Assembly: GCA_030077755.1 (NCBI GenBank)
Contig: JAQJZZ010000010.1
Location: forward strand, 2,914,001-2,978,000
DNA: 64,000 nt
Direction: 5' to 3'
Origin: Filosporella fistucella
Taxonomy: Eukaryota > Ascomycota > Leotiomycetes > Helotiales
In this document: one piece after another, positions 48,552 to 60,796 of the stretch
How positions within the stretch are numbered: the first letter of the stretch is position 1
Layout: each line of letters opens with the position of its first letter
The notes under the pieces: generated by a model
Told to the model about the DNA's origin: nothing
The model's database searches: none
What the model saw: only the letters and a program-made list of their open reading frames with translations
Made by a program: the position numbers and the translations under genes

Positions 48552-49668
48552 ATGGGCGTTGACCTCGAGTTCTGGGCTACAGCAATTGTCGTATGCGGAT
48601 TCGCATTTTTCCTCCCGACTATAATGGGCCTCTTTAGCAAGAATCTTTTCGATGTCACTGGCAAGGTATGTTGTCCTGCGATTCCAACTTCACAGCCTCG
48701 TCTGACCGTCAACAGACAGTCCTCCTCACCGGCGCGTCCGAGGGAATGGGACGTAGTGTCGCGATACAGCTAGCAAAAAGGGGGGCAAATATTATAATCG
48801 TTGCGCGTAATGTAGGGAAGCTCGAGGAGGCAATGGGTCAGGTAAAGGTACGGCTCCCCTCTCACTTGGAAGCTCAATACTGACCATCTAGGCTGCTGCC
48901 AGAAACCAGAAACAACGATTCCAATACATATCTGCCGACGTTTCCGAGGAAGATGGGGCCGCGCGAGTAATCGCAGAAGCAATTGCATGGAATGATGGCA
49001 AAGCTCCAGATGTCGTCTGGTGTATTGCTGGATCCTCACACCCGAGCCTTTTTATCGAAACACCAAGGGAAATATTGCGCAGACAGATGGATGTGAATTA
49101 TTGGTCTTGCTCAGATATGGCACACGCCATACTGAGCGAATGGTTGACACCAGGCAATAAGGGAGAGAAACATTTGATATTTACCAGCTCGATAGCTGCG
49201 TTTTATCCTGTTGTGGGATATGCGCCATATGCACCGAGCAAAGCTGCTATCAAGAGCTTGAGCGATTCTCTGGCACAAGAAATGCTGCTGTATGGTGGTG
49301 ACGTCAAGATTCATACCGTGTTCCCAGGTACCATTTCAAGCCCTGGCTTGGAGAACGAAAACAAAACAAAACCGGCTATCACATTCATATTGGAGGACAG
49401 TGATCCTGTTCAGACACCTGATGCTGTTGCTACAAAAGCGATCAATGGATTGGAAAATGGTGACTACTTGGTCACTGTCGGATTCCTCGGGTCGTTGATG
49501 AGAGCCTGCGCTATCGGAGGCTCTGCACGAAATAATTGGATCATTGACACCTTGATGACCTGGCTTGCATCTATTGTATGGCTTTTCGTGGGACCAGATC
49601 TTGACGGGAAGGTCAAGAAGTATTGGAAGAAGAATGGACACCCGACTACCTATAAGAAGAAGACTTGA
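48552..49668 (+). CDS. TSC10: 3-ketodihydrosphingosine reductase (short-chain dehydrogenase)
   Basis: Reduces 3-ketodihydrosphingosine to dihydrosphingosine with NADPH, the second step of sphingolipid synthesis, on the cytosolic face of the endoplasmic reticulum. Three exons, 48552-48665, 48716-48847 and 48892-49668, all phase 0, give 340 aa. An N-terminal membrane anchor ([20 protein letters not shown]) precedes the Rossmann motif [10 protein letters not shown] (41-50). The catalytic Ser is in FTSSIAAF and the YxxxK pair is Tyr195/Lys199 in [10 protein letters not shown]. The C-terminal hydrophobic segment ([15 protein letters not shown]) and basic tail ([16 protein letters not shown]) fit the family's ER topology. 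It is flanked by two pseudogenes but is itself intact and presumably essential. Confidence 0.92.
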
Positions 49669-50003
49669 GAGGAATTTATCTGTATAATATCGTCAGTGCA
49701 GTCGTAATTGTTTACGTTTCCCAGGCACTGTGAAGTTCTCACAAATATTCAACTAGGTCTGGATAGTTTTTTATTACTGCCGAGTGGCATTGGCAGTCCC
49801 CGAACCTAACATGCTGCTTTGATTCGCAGGCTCTCTTTTGGAGTCTATACATCCAATGGCATTATATCATCAATTCTGTACTTTCAATCCTGCTGTGTTA
49901 AGCACCACAGACATATTAATTTTGGATCTGTCTATGCCGCAGCTGATTTTCTTCAATGACGCCCTACATCTACTAGGTACTTAACCCTCCTTTCCCATCG
50001 CCT
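49669..50003. other. Intergenic sequence 3' of TSC10
   Basis: About 330 bases, mainly the TSC10 3' UTR. No gene or motif is seen. Confidence 0.5.
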
Positions 50004-51625
50004 CTAACACGTACTCCACCCCCTCCATCGGATCATCATCATATGCTGCATGATCAACACAGTTCTCGTTAATCTACCCTTCTTTCTGACTCTCTTTCTC
50101 AGACTGCTGTGTGACATCTTCCGTTTGATCAAGCCTACAGTTCGACCGACAAGCTTCTGCTTTATCTCTCCGTTCACCAAACGAATACATTGTGCCCCCC
50201 TTATGTTGGGGCTTGCAAGGTTTCGACAGAGTACTGACACTCGATGCCGCAGGGCTTTACCTCACCATGTTAAATATTCTGCTACCGCTGTTCAGCGTGC
50301 TTTCCGTATTCAAACCTAATGCCTGATTTCGTTTGGCTCGCCTGTTCGAACCGAGGAAAGGATGGAAGAAATCGAGGTTAATCTGTATACCGCCTTCATT
50401 CTCATTAAAATCGTCGTAATCTTTCCTCCTCTTTGCCTTTTCTCTTCTCGCCCACTCCTCCCCTCTCTTCTGTTGCCTCTCAAGCGCTCTCACTCGCTCT
50501 TCTTCGTGCCTTTTCTCTAGAAATGCCTGCTCTGTCTCTTGTTTCTGCATTTTATCACACGCAAGATGCTTCTGTCTTCCCTCCCACCCTCTAACCCACT
50601 TGCTGAATCTATTCATATGCAACTCATCTTGTCTCTTCTACGCTGCAATCTGGACCACCCTTCTAGTTCCCGCTGCCGTGGCTGCATCTTAATGATTCAT
50701 CACTAACGGCGTATGTCCCGTCCTCTTTCCCCATACAACACTAATCCATAGCGCGCTCTTCTTATCACATATCTTTTCCATCTGTGCTCATATCTCGTCT
50801 CGCAACTCAACAAGTCTCCCCCAATGTCCTCTCCTTTACGAAACTCTTTTTCGACTTCTTCGCTTTGACCAAGTTTTGTTTGCATCCTTGACTAAAGCAA
50901 GAATGGTATCCGCATACGTATATCCCTCTCATTGGCTGTGCTAAAGTATCTCGGATACCGAGATCATCCCAGATGGTGCCAAGATGTTGGAGTTTCCGTT
51001 CCGCGAGAGCGAGAGCTTCGTCAAATGGGTTGGATTTAGAATACCAGTTCTCCTCCATGAGCTGTTCCCTCGTTTTCTGAGGAGGATTTCGGTGCCTATG
51101 TTCTCCTTCCCGTAATTTTTCTCCCTCTAGTTCACGACGCTATCTCTCATCTTCTTGTTTTCTCATATTCTGTTCTTTTACGCGTTGATCACGAGCAACT
51201 GCTTTTTCTCTCCATCGCTGTTCAGCACTATATTGTGCACTTTCTTTTGCAATGTATTCGTCTGTTATATCAGTTAATGTCCGCTGAAATAGCTGAAACG
51301 CATCGTATTTTGGTTTCCCTCTATGTTCGCTTTCGATATGAGGATAAATATCGCGTGTGTATGCTGTGCGGCTTCCTGTATATGAGAGAACCTCATTTGC
51401 TGCAATTAACTTTCAAAAGTCAGTTCCAACGATCCTGTGACAGAGCAAGACACACACCATTTGAAAGCACTAGTTCGCGAGCTGATTCTCGTGTTCGGAG
51501 CTATTATGCTTATCAGGATGCAACTTCAAGGCCAACTTACGGTATGCTCTCCTGATGTTGCAGTTATCACACGTTTCGCTGACACCAAGTATTGCATAAT
51601 GATCTTGCGTGGCTGAAAATGACAT
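50004..51625 (-). pseudogene. Broken J-domain (DnaJ-like) gene
   Basis: On the minus strand an ATG at 51625 opens [17 protein letters not shown], and the frame continues through [20 protein letters not shown]. This is an unmistakable J domain with its HPD motif (Hsp70 co-chaperone). The phase stops at TAG 51470-51472. Coding resumes in other phases: YTRDIYPHIESEHRGKPKYD near 51350, then a Lys/Glu-rich coiled coil interrupted by a TAG before RRELEGEKLREGEHR, then NPFDEALALAERKLQHLG and a Cys-rich segment to 50807. A last charged coiled-coil piece lies at 50257-50622. At least two stops and one or more frameshifts cannot be spliced out. The first fragment could still encode a roughly 50-residue J-domain peptide. 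The 3' limit of the relic is uncertain. Confidence 0.7.
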
Positions 51626-54116
51626 CTCGAGTTTGTTTGCGCGAACTTAAAAGTTTATGAAGAATAGGATGTGGAGCTCGCGCAACCGACTGGGAGTATT
51701 TCAATGACTTCGGGCATTGGTCTATCGTTTCGATTTGCAGAATTACGAAACTTCCTGAAATCTTACGACGTTGACGAACGAGGATGAGAAGCTCTTCGAT
51801 TCATGTCGAAATTGATGGTAAACACACGTTTCACCTGACTTACCTAGTTCGAAGTATCCGTCTTACACTGCATTTTGCGGTGCTCTCGAATTGAAAGGCT
51901 ATGAGAAGCTTCCATACCATACCCCGAGAAAAATTCGTTTGAGAAAATATAGGATGCATCTTCTCAAACAGCTCGGTGAGGTCGCCTTCGCTTGCTTGAG
52001 CTTCGAGGCGATTAGTATTCTCAGACAACCACTATTGTTGATCCGCCAGGACAGAGAGAATAATCCGACTCGTTGGGAATCCAGGGAACGCTGGTGTGCA
52101 CTCGGGCACACCACTCCATAAATCCGAATCTTATTTCGAAGTTTGATTATCTAGCATACAATAGTCAACTTCGACGGAATTTCCCTCTTTGAGGTGCGGA
52201 TCACATGATTAGTCTAGTTTTAGAGGTACCTTGTCTCTCATATTAAGAGAAGGGATTCAGCTCAGACCTGTATATGCAGAAAAATCGAGATAGCAAGGCT
52301 TGCATGCCATCATCAAACCGAGCACTTCAAAGTGGTGTTATAACCACTGCGATACACGACTCTTCCTTGCCAATATCTAGACGGGACTGAATCAGTCTTG
52401 ACCATGTCAAACGGCCACTATCTCCATGTAGAGTCAGACATTTTTCGCTCACTTTCATCACAGCCTGAGACGATTAGACGCCCAACAGTCAGCTGAGAGT
52501 ACCTGAGACAATAGCGATATTTTCCATAAGACATCAGCTAACAAACGAAATAAGGCTCGACTCCAATCCCCTCATCCGAAAAGCTCTTTTTCGGGGACAA
52601 GCCTTTGTCGGCGAGGGTTTTGGCCCGCAGATCTTCAACTGAACCTGCAGAAATTCGGCATTGCCGGTCAAATGCACCATTCGGCAGTGTGCCTTTCTGA
52701 AAACAAATACTGCGCATGGATAGTGACGACTCAACATAGAACCGAACAATCCCCATGCGTGGCGCTCTCTGCATGTTTCAGCCCCATTTTTCTGCTGTCA
52801 AATCTTGAGGTCATCTAGAGATAGGCTGCGTGGGGTGTGTTTTCTGATCCAGCCTCGCTTAAGCCCCCTATCCAATCCAACTTCCATTTTCAAGGTCCCT
52901 GAAAACTCAGCTCATCATCAATTTTAAGTCACTCAAATAGCGAGGAAAGCTTCGCAAGGTAGCCAAGACGCAAAATTACCACCTCATGCACGGAAAATCT
53001 ACATTGGGTTCTTATCCTGTCCAGAAAGGGATATGATCGTCTCATTGGCTGCAGAGTCGTCGAGATAAGCTTTTGCTTATTTTGTCTATTTAGAAATTCT
53101 AGGCTGGGCAGCACCAGGAACGTCCCTGGGCACGCATAGTTTGTGCGTGCTGGAACAAGAGGTAAAACAGCGCTGGCGTGCGGGAACGGGAAGATCGGAT
53201 GCAATGTGCATCGATCCAAGGGCCTGGGTCTACCGGTGACCTTCAGCAACTTCAATTATTACTTAGTACAATAGTAACGTACTCTGGGACGCTGTCTAAT
53301 TATATGGAAGGTGAGGGAGAGGGCATTGTCAAGTGCTGGTGTCAGACTCATTTGCAGTCATACGAGACCGGAAACGCCTTTTGCTCCCACGTTTCACCTG
53401 CCCAGTCTGCCAAGCGACGCATCAGGACGCAAACTCTTCCAATCACATTTCCACTACTGAAAGGGGAACAATTCCTCAAGGAGAATTTGCAAGCCCTGTT
53501 CCTGATCTATTGGGTGCCATCAGATGGCATAGCACCAAGTCTCGTTAATACCGCAGCTCTGAGCCTCAGCTGGCCCTCAGAGACGATTTAGCTCTATATC
53601 ATGCGTGTGCATTGCATCTGTTCAAGGTCTCACTGCCAGGCGGACCAGGTGCACCCTTACTGCATTGGCTTACTCCAGCATTCGGGTTCGAGATAAGAGA
53701 ATTGGTTCATCCACTCAGAGGCAGGCGACAGAATTCCTATTCCGTTTTCCTACATGTCATCACCTTCTAGAAGTCTTCTATATTGCTTTTACCTATACTC
53801 TTCCCCCGCTGTATCCAATCAGCATGGACTCACACCAGATAACAGCCTTACTCACCAGGTCCAGCTGTTGCGATGAAGGACGGGATTCGTGTTGCATGCC
53901 TCGTCGCTGGGTAGCTGCCTTTCAAATTGCATGTTTTGAAGTTTTTTTGGTCGCCTTCGCCACAGATGACCTGGTGAGACTGAGACGCATCCCCGCGATA
54001 TAAGACGCCTTGATTTCGCTGTTAGAGTTTCTTTGTACGATCCAGCTTGCGACTTTTTTTATATACCCTTCGATATCTTTCTGGCATTCTGCTGATTTGA
54101 GCTTCTTAATTCAATC
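51626..54116. other. Intergenic region upstream of ammonium transporter
   Basis: This 2.5-kb stretch has no supported gene. Short open frames on both strands (for example 51840-52121, 52534-52774, 53178-53591) show no motifs. A minus-strand tRNA-like relic may lie near 52312-52375. The last 430 bases carry GATA sites and TATA-like sequence of the transporter promoter. Confidence 0.5.
53692..54066 (+). promoter_or_regulatory. GATA sites and TATA box before the ammonium transporter
   Basis: GATAAG at 53692-53697, GATAAC at 53838-53843 and GATATAAG at 53997-54004 lie 115-425 bases before the start codon. A TATATA element is near 54060. AreA/Nit2-type GATA factors switch on fungal ammonium transporters under nitrogen limitation; binding here is inferred from the motifs. 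Confidence 0.5.
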
Positions 54117-55805
54117 ATGTCGTATTCCAGTGTTGGAGCTCCTACGGAGTTCAATGGCACTATGCCAGATGGAGGGGATCCTAGTAAGTTGTTCACTGAA
54201 GCAGAGGAGTAGCATACTGACTTTGTAGCCACCACCAATCTTAACCAATGGTTCCAATCGGGTGATCAAGCATACATCATATTATGTTCTTGTTTGGTGT
54301 TGATCATGGTACCGGGTATCGCATTCCTGTACTCTGGTCTTGCACGCAGAAAGTCAGCGCTGTCCATGATCTGGGCAGCTATGGGCTCTTTTTCAGTTGT
54401 TACCATTCAATGGTACTTTTGGGGCTACTCCCTCGCATTCTCTGCATCCGGAACATCGGGATTTATCGGTGATTTGGCTCATATTGGACTGAGGGGCACA
54501 TTGGGTGCTCCATCACCAGGAAGCCCTTTGGTTCCTGAGCTTCTCTATTCTTTCTATCAGGTACGCTCGATTAACTACAGCGGAGATGATTTGGTTGCTT
54601 ACTATTGCTACAGATGCAATTCTGCGCTGTTACTGCTGCTATCATTACAGGTGCCATCGCTGAGCGAGGTCGCCTTATCCCTATGATGGTCTTCATCTTC
54701 TGCTGGGCTACACTTGTCTACTGCCCAATCGCATGCTGGGCATGGAACGTCAACGGCTGGGCTTTCAAGTATGGTGTTTTGGATTATGCTGGAGGTAAAT
54801 CCCTCTATTCTCCTAACCTGGTCTGGATAGTAGTCTAACTTCTATAGGTGGACCCGTCGAGATCGGTTCCGGTATCTCTGCTCTCGCATACAGCATGGTC
54901 CTCGGCAGACGTCAACAAAAGATGATGCTTAACTTCCGTCCTCACAACGTCTCTATGGTTCTCTTGGGTACCGTTCTTCTCTGGTTCGGATGGTTGGGAT
55001 TCAATGGTGGATCAGCTTTCGGTGCCAACTTGAGAGCCGTCATGGCTTGCTGGAACTCCTGCATCACTGCCATGGCTGCTTCTATTACCTGGGTCCTCCT
55101 CGATTACCGTCTTGCAAAGAAGTGGTCTATGGTTGGATGGGTATGTCTTAATCCAACGAATGGTGAATACTTACTGACAACAAATAGTGCTCAGGAGCTA
55201 TCTCCGGCCTCGTCGCCGCCACCCCAGCATCAGGAATGATCCCACCCTGGGCATCCCTTATCCTTGGTGTCACCGTCGGCGTCGTAGCCAATTTCGCAAC
55301 TACCGTCAAGTTCTGGCTCAAGATTGATGATTCTATGGACAACTTGGCAGAACATGGTATTGCAGGAATGGTCGGTCTGATCTTCAACGGCTTCTTCGCC
55401 GCTGACTACATCATCGGTCTTGATGGCGTATCTACGGGCATCGTCAGCGGTGGTTTCCTTAACAAAAACTACAAGCAATTGTATATCCAAATCGCCTATG
55501 TCGTTGCATGCACTGCATACGCCTTCTGCATGTCAGCACTCCTTGCCTTCGTCATCAACAAGATCCCTGGTCTCCAGCTCCGTGCCACAGAAGAGGCTGA
55601 GCTCTTGGGCATGGATGATGATCAACTTGGAGAGTTCGCATATGATTACGTAGAGGTGCGCAGAGATTACTTGGCTTGGACACCTGCTACTGAGGGTACC
55701 GAGACCATCTTGATCCCAGAGCAGAAAGATGAGAAGATTGCTGGCGAGGAATTGAGATTGAGACAGGTTGGAAACAGCCAGGCTGAACTAAGTGCTACTC
55801 AATAA
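54117..55805 (+). CDS. MEP1: Ammonium transporter, Mep/Amt/Rh family, Mep1/3 type
   Basis: Plasma-membrane ammonium uptake channel/transporter with eleven predicted helices; the trimer is the family norm. Five exons (54117-54183, 54229-54560, 54614-54794, 54848-55140, 55188-55805) give 496 aa. Family motifs are AYIILCSCLVLIMVPGIAFLYSG cut short here at the first helix, GAIAERGRL, WAWNVNGWAF, WFGWLGFNGGSAFG and the second pore His in NLAEHGIAG (His347). At the first twin-His position the sequence is GGPVEIGSG, so Glu198 replaces His. This Glu-His pair is known from the high-capacity Mep1/Mep3 branch and not from the sensing Mep2 branch. The cytosolic tail ends in Glu- and Gln-rich sequence. 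GATA sites lie upstream. Its product feeds glutamate dehydrogenase (gdhA at 6.3 kb). The symbol marks the subfamily, not proven orthology. Confidence 0.93.
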
Positions 55806-57089
55806 GAGGCCTCTGGCTGAGGAAAGGATGGGGCGTCATTTCTTTTGTGCTTGAAGAAAGGGGCTGTATTGGTCATCACTATGTATTTTATATTACTCTT
55901 CTGCTATACCAGGTCTTGGATGGTTCTGCACTCTCATTCTAGATCCAGTTCCCTTATGACTATCTTTCTGCGTCCTGAATCTCGAGACCTCGTAGCCCTC
56001 TGTTTGAAGTGAAATATTTCCCTTACGCTTTACCTGCCCTCCTGAGTATCTCCTCTCCCCTCTCTTAGCATGTATCCTCGAATAGTATATAACACGTTGG
56101 ATAAATTCCCACAATTTCCATTCCTGTCAAACTCTCCCGATTTCCCAGTCTTAATCTGGGCACCGAAATGTATATAGCTTCGTGAGTGATGAGTATAACG
56201 CAGAGAGTGGCACCACAATTCCCCGAGAATGCACTGCAAACGCCCAAGTTTCATCTGAAGAGCAGAGCACTCCCGAAATCGAATTAGAGGTTCGTGAAAG
56301 TCAAAGTTCAGTTCAATGGGAGAATGCGACGAGCAGCATAGGATGAACCTGTGAACTTGCTTGGCATGCTTTCATTGTAACTCCAAGTGAGAAGCCACAC
56401 TGCTTACGACTACAGTGCATCGCAGCATCTACACACTTGGCCTTCGTGTTTAAGAGAATGATGAACTTGCAGCAAATAGAAGCAAATCTGATGTCAGCGA
56501 CGGGGATAAGAATTCACCTTCGGGATTTTCATATCTCCTTCGGGGTTTTCTAGGCCAAGCAGAGCCAACCAAATCCGAAAACCTTATTTGCGAACCGAGA
56601 ATAGCATTGAGCGACGCGTACAACACCGAGATCTCAGGCCTTAACACATAATTGCTACCGAAATACCAAACTCTTATTTCGGAAGCGATTGGATTATATG
56701 TCATATCGGTGGTTCGTTACCGAAATGTCAACACACTTGTAGGGTAAATTCCGAACACTTTCATGAAATGAGGACACATGATAAGAGGACCAGATAATTT
56801 GTGCAACACTTGGCTTATTATTTCTGGAGTCCGCAGCAAGAATTCATTTGCTATTATGGAGGATCGAACAGTCCTGCCTGGGAGGGTTACGAAGCTGCTG
56901 AAAGAGAAGATGGGCTGGCCATGAGGTTGTTTGAGCTGGGATGAGAAGCTATTTCCAAGAACTTCTCCGTTACTTAAGAAGAGCTCTTGCATCTCATTTT
57001 ATCTGTCAGTCACCCTTCTAAAGACATCAACTCTACTATCCCCTTCACTCAACGAACTTCGACCAGCCACCAGCTGATTACCAGCAACA
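55806..57089. other. Intergenic region between transporter and ferric reductase
   Basis: This 1.3-kb stretch includes the transporter 3' UTR and the ferric reductase promoter. Minus-strand frames such as 55893-56114 and 56717-56992 carry no motif. The direct repeat TTCGGGATTTTC / TTCGGGGTTTTC lies near 56520-56550. No gene is supported. Confidence 0.5.
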
Positions 57090-59412
57090 ATGTTAGTTTC
57101 AACTCCATTACTTGCTATCGTCTCCTTGTCAGCTGTTGTGCAATCTGCAAATTTTGGATTTGTTGGACTAGGCCGAAAAATCTTCGAACCAAGTTGTTGT
57201 TACGGGTGTCTTTCTTCCCTTTGGGGATTGGAGCTTTCATGTACAGCCATACACACCAAGAAATCTGGACGCGAAGAGTCGAACGTAACTAGTCCTCGTT
57301 GTCATTCTACCAATGCGGTCTATCTCGAGTCTCTTGCATATTGTATCAAGACCAAATGCGCTGCAGACAGTGTTTCTAACAGCACAACGGAAAGATGTTG
57401 GGCAAATGTAGCAGGTGATGGTCTTAAGGTCAACAAATTGGAAAATTATATTCCAGCTTCAGCCCCAACAATACAGTTGTCTTACAATGCATCGTCTTTA
57501 CAAGCTGTCAGTCTCGTCAATGAGCAATATTACCAAGACACGAGGAGAACGATGAAGAAATATGTCAAGCAGGAATCTAATCACGCTATCTACGGGTTCG
57601 TCTAGTGTAACTCCTACTCTACTCTATGTCTAATTTGCGAACAGGACTGTTCTAATTTGTACCGTCATTCTATTTTGTGTACTGGTACAACCATTGCAAA
57701 TTCTTGCCAACATCCTCCTTCGTGCTTCATTTACACGACCAATCATCAACTTCTTTCGAAAATACCTGACAGAGCCAGCTTTCATTGGGAGCGTGCATCT
57801 TCGAAAGTTTCCATTCGGACTCGGTTACATTCCCTCTAGAATCCTCACTCTTCTTATTATAGCCTACATCGGATTGAATGCCGCGCTTTGTCTCATCAGC
57901 TATCCAAAATTCCCCTCGGACACATGGTACATCGATTCTTCTATGCGAAACACCGCTTACATGTCGAACCGGATTGGAATGCTATCGTTTGCAAACATTG
58001 CGCTGCTGCTGTTGTTCGCTGGTCGTAACTCCCCGATCCTGGGTCTCACAAATGCCTCCCGCTCAGATGTTATTGCTTTCCACCGATGGCTTGGACGGAT
58101 AGCCACTCTCGAAGCAGTCATTCACGTCGCTCTATACTCCTCGGCTACAGACGAAACAGGCAAGGGCATGTTTACAAAGGCAGCTGGATTACGCACTATC
58201 GGCTACAAGCCGTCTTACTGGATGATGGGAGAGATCGCAGTTGGAGCTATGGCAATCATCATCATAGCCTCGGTCCTACCCCTTCGTACGAGGGCCTACG
58301 AGATCTTCCTCTTTATCCATATTGTATTGTCCTGCGTGGCTATGTTTGGCTTGTGGTATCACATTGTCAATCGCTACACAAGCATTAACTATGGATTCGA
58401 ATTGTGGCTATACATGTTCTTTGCAGCCTGGGGGTTGGATCGGGTGTTGCGAGTGGTGCGAATCATTGTGAACAATTGGAAGTCGATTTTCATGCCAAGT
58501 CACCCCTCATCTATTGTAGAGCTTTTACCAGGCGATGAGTTCATCAAAATCACCCTGTTTCCCTCCCACCCCTGGAAATTCTCAGCTGGCCAACATTGCT
58601 TCTTATACTTTCCTACCTTGTTAACGAATCCGTTTCAATCGCATCCCTTCACGATCGCAGCTTGGAGCTATGGTCAAACCAAAGGACCATCGAATGGTGG
58701 CTCAATGGGATTTTCGCTCCTTGAATCGAATAGTGTGGAAATGACTGAGATGGAGCGCTCTCCATCAGCTAAATATGGTGCAGGCAAAATTTCAACTGGT
58801 CTGTATACTACCAAGCACACAAAACCACACATCACTTTCCTCATTCGTCCCGAGAGAGGTGCAACTGCCCATCTCCATAAACGTCTTCTCCAACAGGCAG
58901 CTGAACAAGCTTCTTCGGGCAGGGTACTAAGGACGCCAGTATTCATGGAGGGACCATATGGTCCTGGTGTTCATAGTCCATTCAAGAATGCCAATACCAT
59001 AATCGGCATCGCAGGTGGGATTGGGATCACGGGCATCACAAGCCATCTCCAACAGTACCTCATTCTCCAACGAGAGAATAAAGGGTCATTGACTCGATTT
59101 CTGCTCGTTTGGAAAGTACGAGAGGAGAGTATGGTTACTGCTGTGCAAAGCATTATCGAGGACCAGGAGAGCTTGGCACGGGCTGGTGTGGAGGTAATGA
59201 TTATTCGGAAGCGTGACGATGGGCAGAGAATTGATCTGAAGGAGCTGGTTAGGCGAGAAATTTGCAGTGGAGAGAATAATGGGAAGAAGGTTTGTGTGGT
59301 TACTTGTGCACCGGGGGCGATGGCGGATGTTGTGAGGGCTGCTGTGGTGGGGTGTATTGGGATGAAAGGACCTGGTGGTGTGGAGTTGGTTGAGGAATCT
59401 TTTGCTTGGTAA
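57090..59412 (+). CDS. Ferric/cupric reductase transmembrane component (FRE family)
   Basis: Transfers electrons from cytosolic NADPH through FAD and two haems across the plasma membrane to reduce extracellular ferric or cupric ions. Two exons, 57090-57595 and 57645-59412, joined over a 49-bp intron, give 757 aa. A signal peptide (LLAIVSLSAVVQSA) and a Cys-rich extracellular N-domain come first. The ferric reductase core has paired haem ligands His315/His329 and His394/His408, each 14 residues apart, as expected. The FAD motif is HPFTIAAW and the NADPH motifs are GIAGGIGITG and VVTCAPGAMADVVR. A long disordered insertion lies between FAD and NADP lobes (about residues 515-565). The donor GTTCGT is slightly unusual. 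No siderophore or iron-permease gene is adjacent, so whether it serves iron uptake or another redox role is open. Confidence 0.93.
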
Positions 59413-59869
59413 TTGGGACGTTTCTTTTGTTTATGTTCTTATATCATCTCATTTATAGAAGTATACACTTTTGATTTTAGCCTAAAGTATTCTAATAACA
59501 CCTAGTACTATCGGATACCTCAAAATTTGCTTCTTTAAGAAACTAGTAACAAGGAACAAATGACTATACATGACATACCAAAGATGTTCTATCTACTTGA
59601 CATGCGTTGAAACAGAAATTTGCAAGGTTCAATAGCCGTTTTAGTGCTATAGGAGCCGGAGAGTCAAAATAAAATTACCCAATTCACCGCGGCATATCTC
59701 CAACAATGGTTACTTACCCGGACCCACGATGTTGATTGTCGTCTGACAGATTGAAAATCTAGGTGTCATAATGGACAATTTGACGGCCAGGTTGAGTTCC
59801 CAATACTTAGAGGGAAAAAAGTTTAAGTGGCCTCATGGTTTCTTCAAGTCTGCGATTGCTTGCCACTAT
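59413..59869. other. Convergent 3' region
   Basis: This 460-base AT-rich stretch lies between the convergent ferric reductase and coiled-coil orphan genes and mainly holds their 3' UTRs. Nothing else is seen. Confidence 0.55.
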
Positions 59870-60796
59870 CTACTCTATACAACAGTTCTCATCTCCTAAA
59901 GTTCTGTCTTGGTCATTTTGCATTTCGAATGACAAGCCAGCTTCTTGTAATAATTCATACAATCTGCTTCCCATTATCTCATACCTATTCTGTATTTCGG
60001 CCATCTGTTCGACTCGGCTTTTCAGCTCTTCAAGATTGCCTTCTTCAATCAAGCGCTCGAAATCTTTGGTAGCTGTGTCTGACTTGGATTTGAACTCCTC
60101 GATAGCGGTATAAGCAGCAAGTTTTCTTGCGTCTAATTGTGTCCATTCCGTGTCCACTGTTCCCCTCAATTTCCTTGCTATATCCTCTTCACCTCGCTCT
60201 GAATGTGTAATGTCTTTTGACGTATCTGATCCCCGCCACTCTATTTCAGGTGTCACAGGAATCAAAGGCATCAAATCATTAACCTCCCACTCTTTCACCT
60301 CACCTCCCTCAACGTTCTTCATTTGACCTCTCAAAAGGCTCATCAATATTTTCAACTCCCTTCCGATCTGCTTTCGCATTTCTTTCATCTCGTCGATTCC
60401 CTCTATCTCTTCTCCTCTTAACTTAATACTACCCATGTATCTTACTTCCTCTCCCACGGCATCGTTGATATATCCTCCTAATAGCTTCAATGCTAGACGC
60501 TCATCTTTTTGTAGCTGGTAGATAGTGTCCGTAGGCAATAGATGGAGACGTTGCGCGAGATCTCGTAATGCTGGGTTACGCTTGATGGGAGGAAAAGGAG
60601 AGAGTGTTGCTTCGAGGACGAGAGAGATGGTGTAGGCGTTGAGGGGGGAGTGGTGGGTGTGAGAGCGAAGGGGTGATGGGATGGAGTCAGAGGTGATAGT
60701 TAGGAAGGTGGAGAGTCGATGGGGAAGAGTACCGGGCTCGTAAGAGAGTGGCTGTGAGCGAGCGATTGAAGCCATCTCTGGCTCAGGAGACGGCAT
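59870..60796 (-). CDS. Uncharacterised 308-aa coiled-coil protein
   Basis: Single exon of 308 aa from ATG 60796 (MPSPEPEMAS); the frame stays open slightly further upstream but without another ATG. The first 50 residues are Pro/Ser/His-rich. Residues 55-110 form a compact helical region (NAYTISLVLEATLSP, LRDLAQRLHLLP). From about 130 to 290 the sequence is strongly helical and charged, with heptad-like Leu/Glu/Lys patterns (MKEMRKQIGRELKILMSLLR, DFERLIEEGNLEELKSRVEQ). No enzyme motif, signal peptide or transmembrane helix is visible. I do not recognise a family. A cytosolic scaffold role is possible but is a guess from composition. It may have a spliced 5' leader, since a pyrimidine tract and AG precede the start. 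Confidence 0.72.
   Translation of the reverse strand: MPSPEPEMASIARSQPLSYEPGTLPHRLSTFLTITSDSIPSPLRSHTHHSPLNAYTISLVLEATLSPFPPIKRNPALRDLAQRLHLLPTDTIYQLQKDERLALKLLGGYINDAVGEEVRYMGSIKLRGEEIEGIDEMKEMRKQIGRELKILMSLLRGQMKNVEGGEVKEWEVNDLMPLIPVTPEIEWRGSDTSKDITHSERGEEDIARKLRGTVDTEWTQLDARKLAAYTAIEEFKSKSDTATKDFERLIEEGNLEELKSRVEQMAEIQNRYEIMGSRLYELLQEAGLSFEMQNDQDRTLGDENCCIE

Noticed and set aside
53178..53591. 137-codon frame before the ammonium transporter
   Set aside because: No motif and no splice link to the transporter; the region is better explained as promoter sequence.
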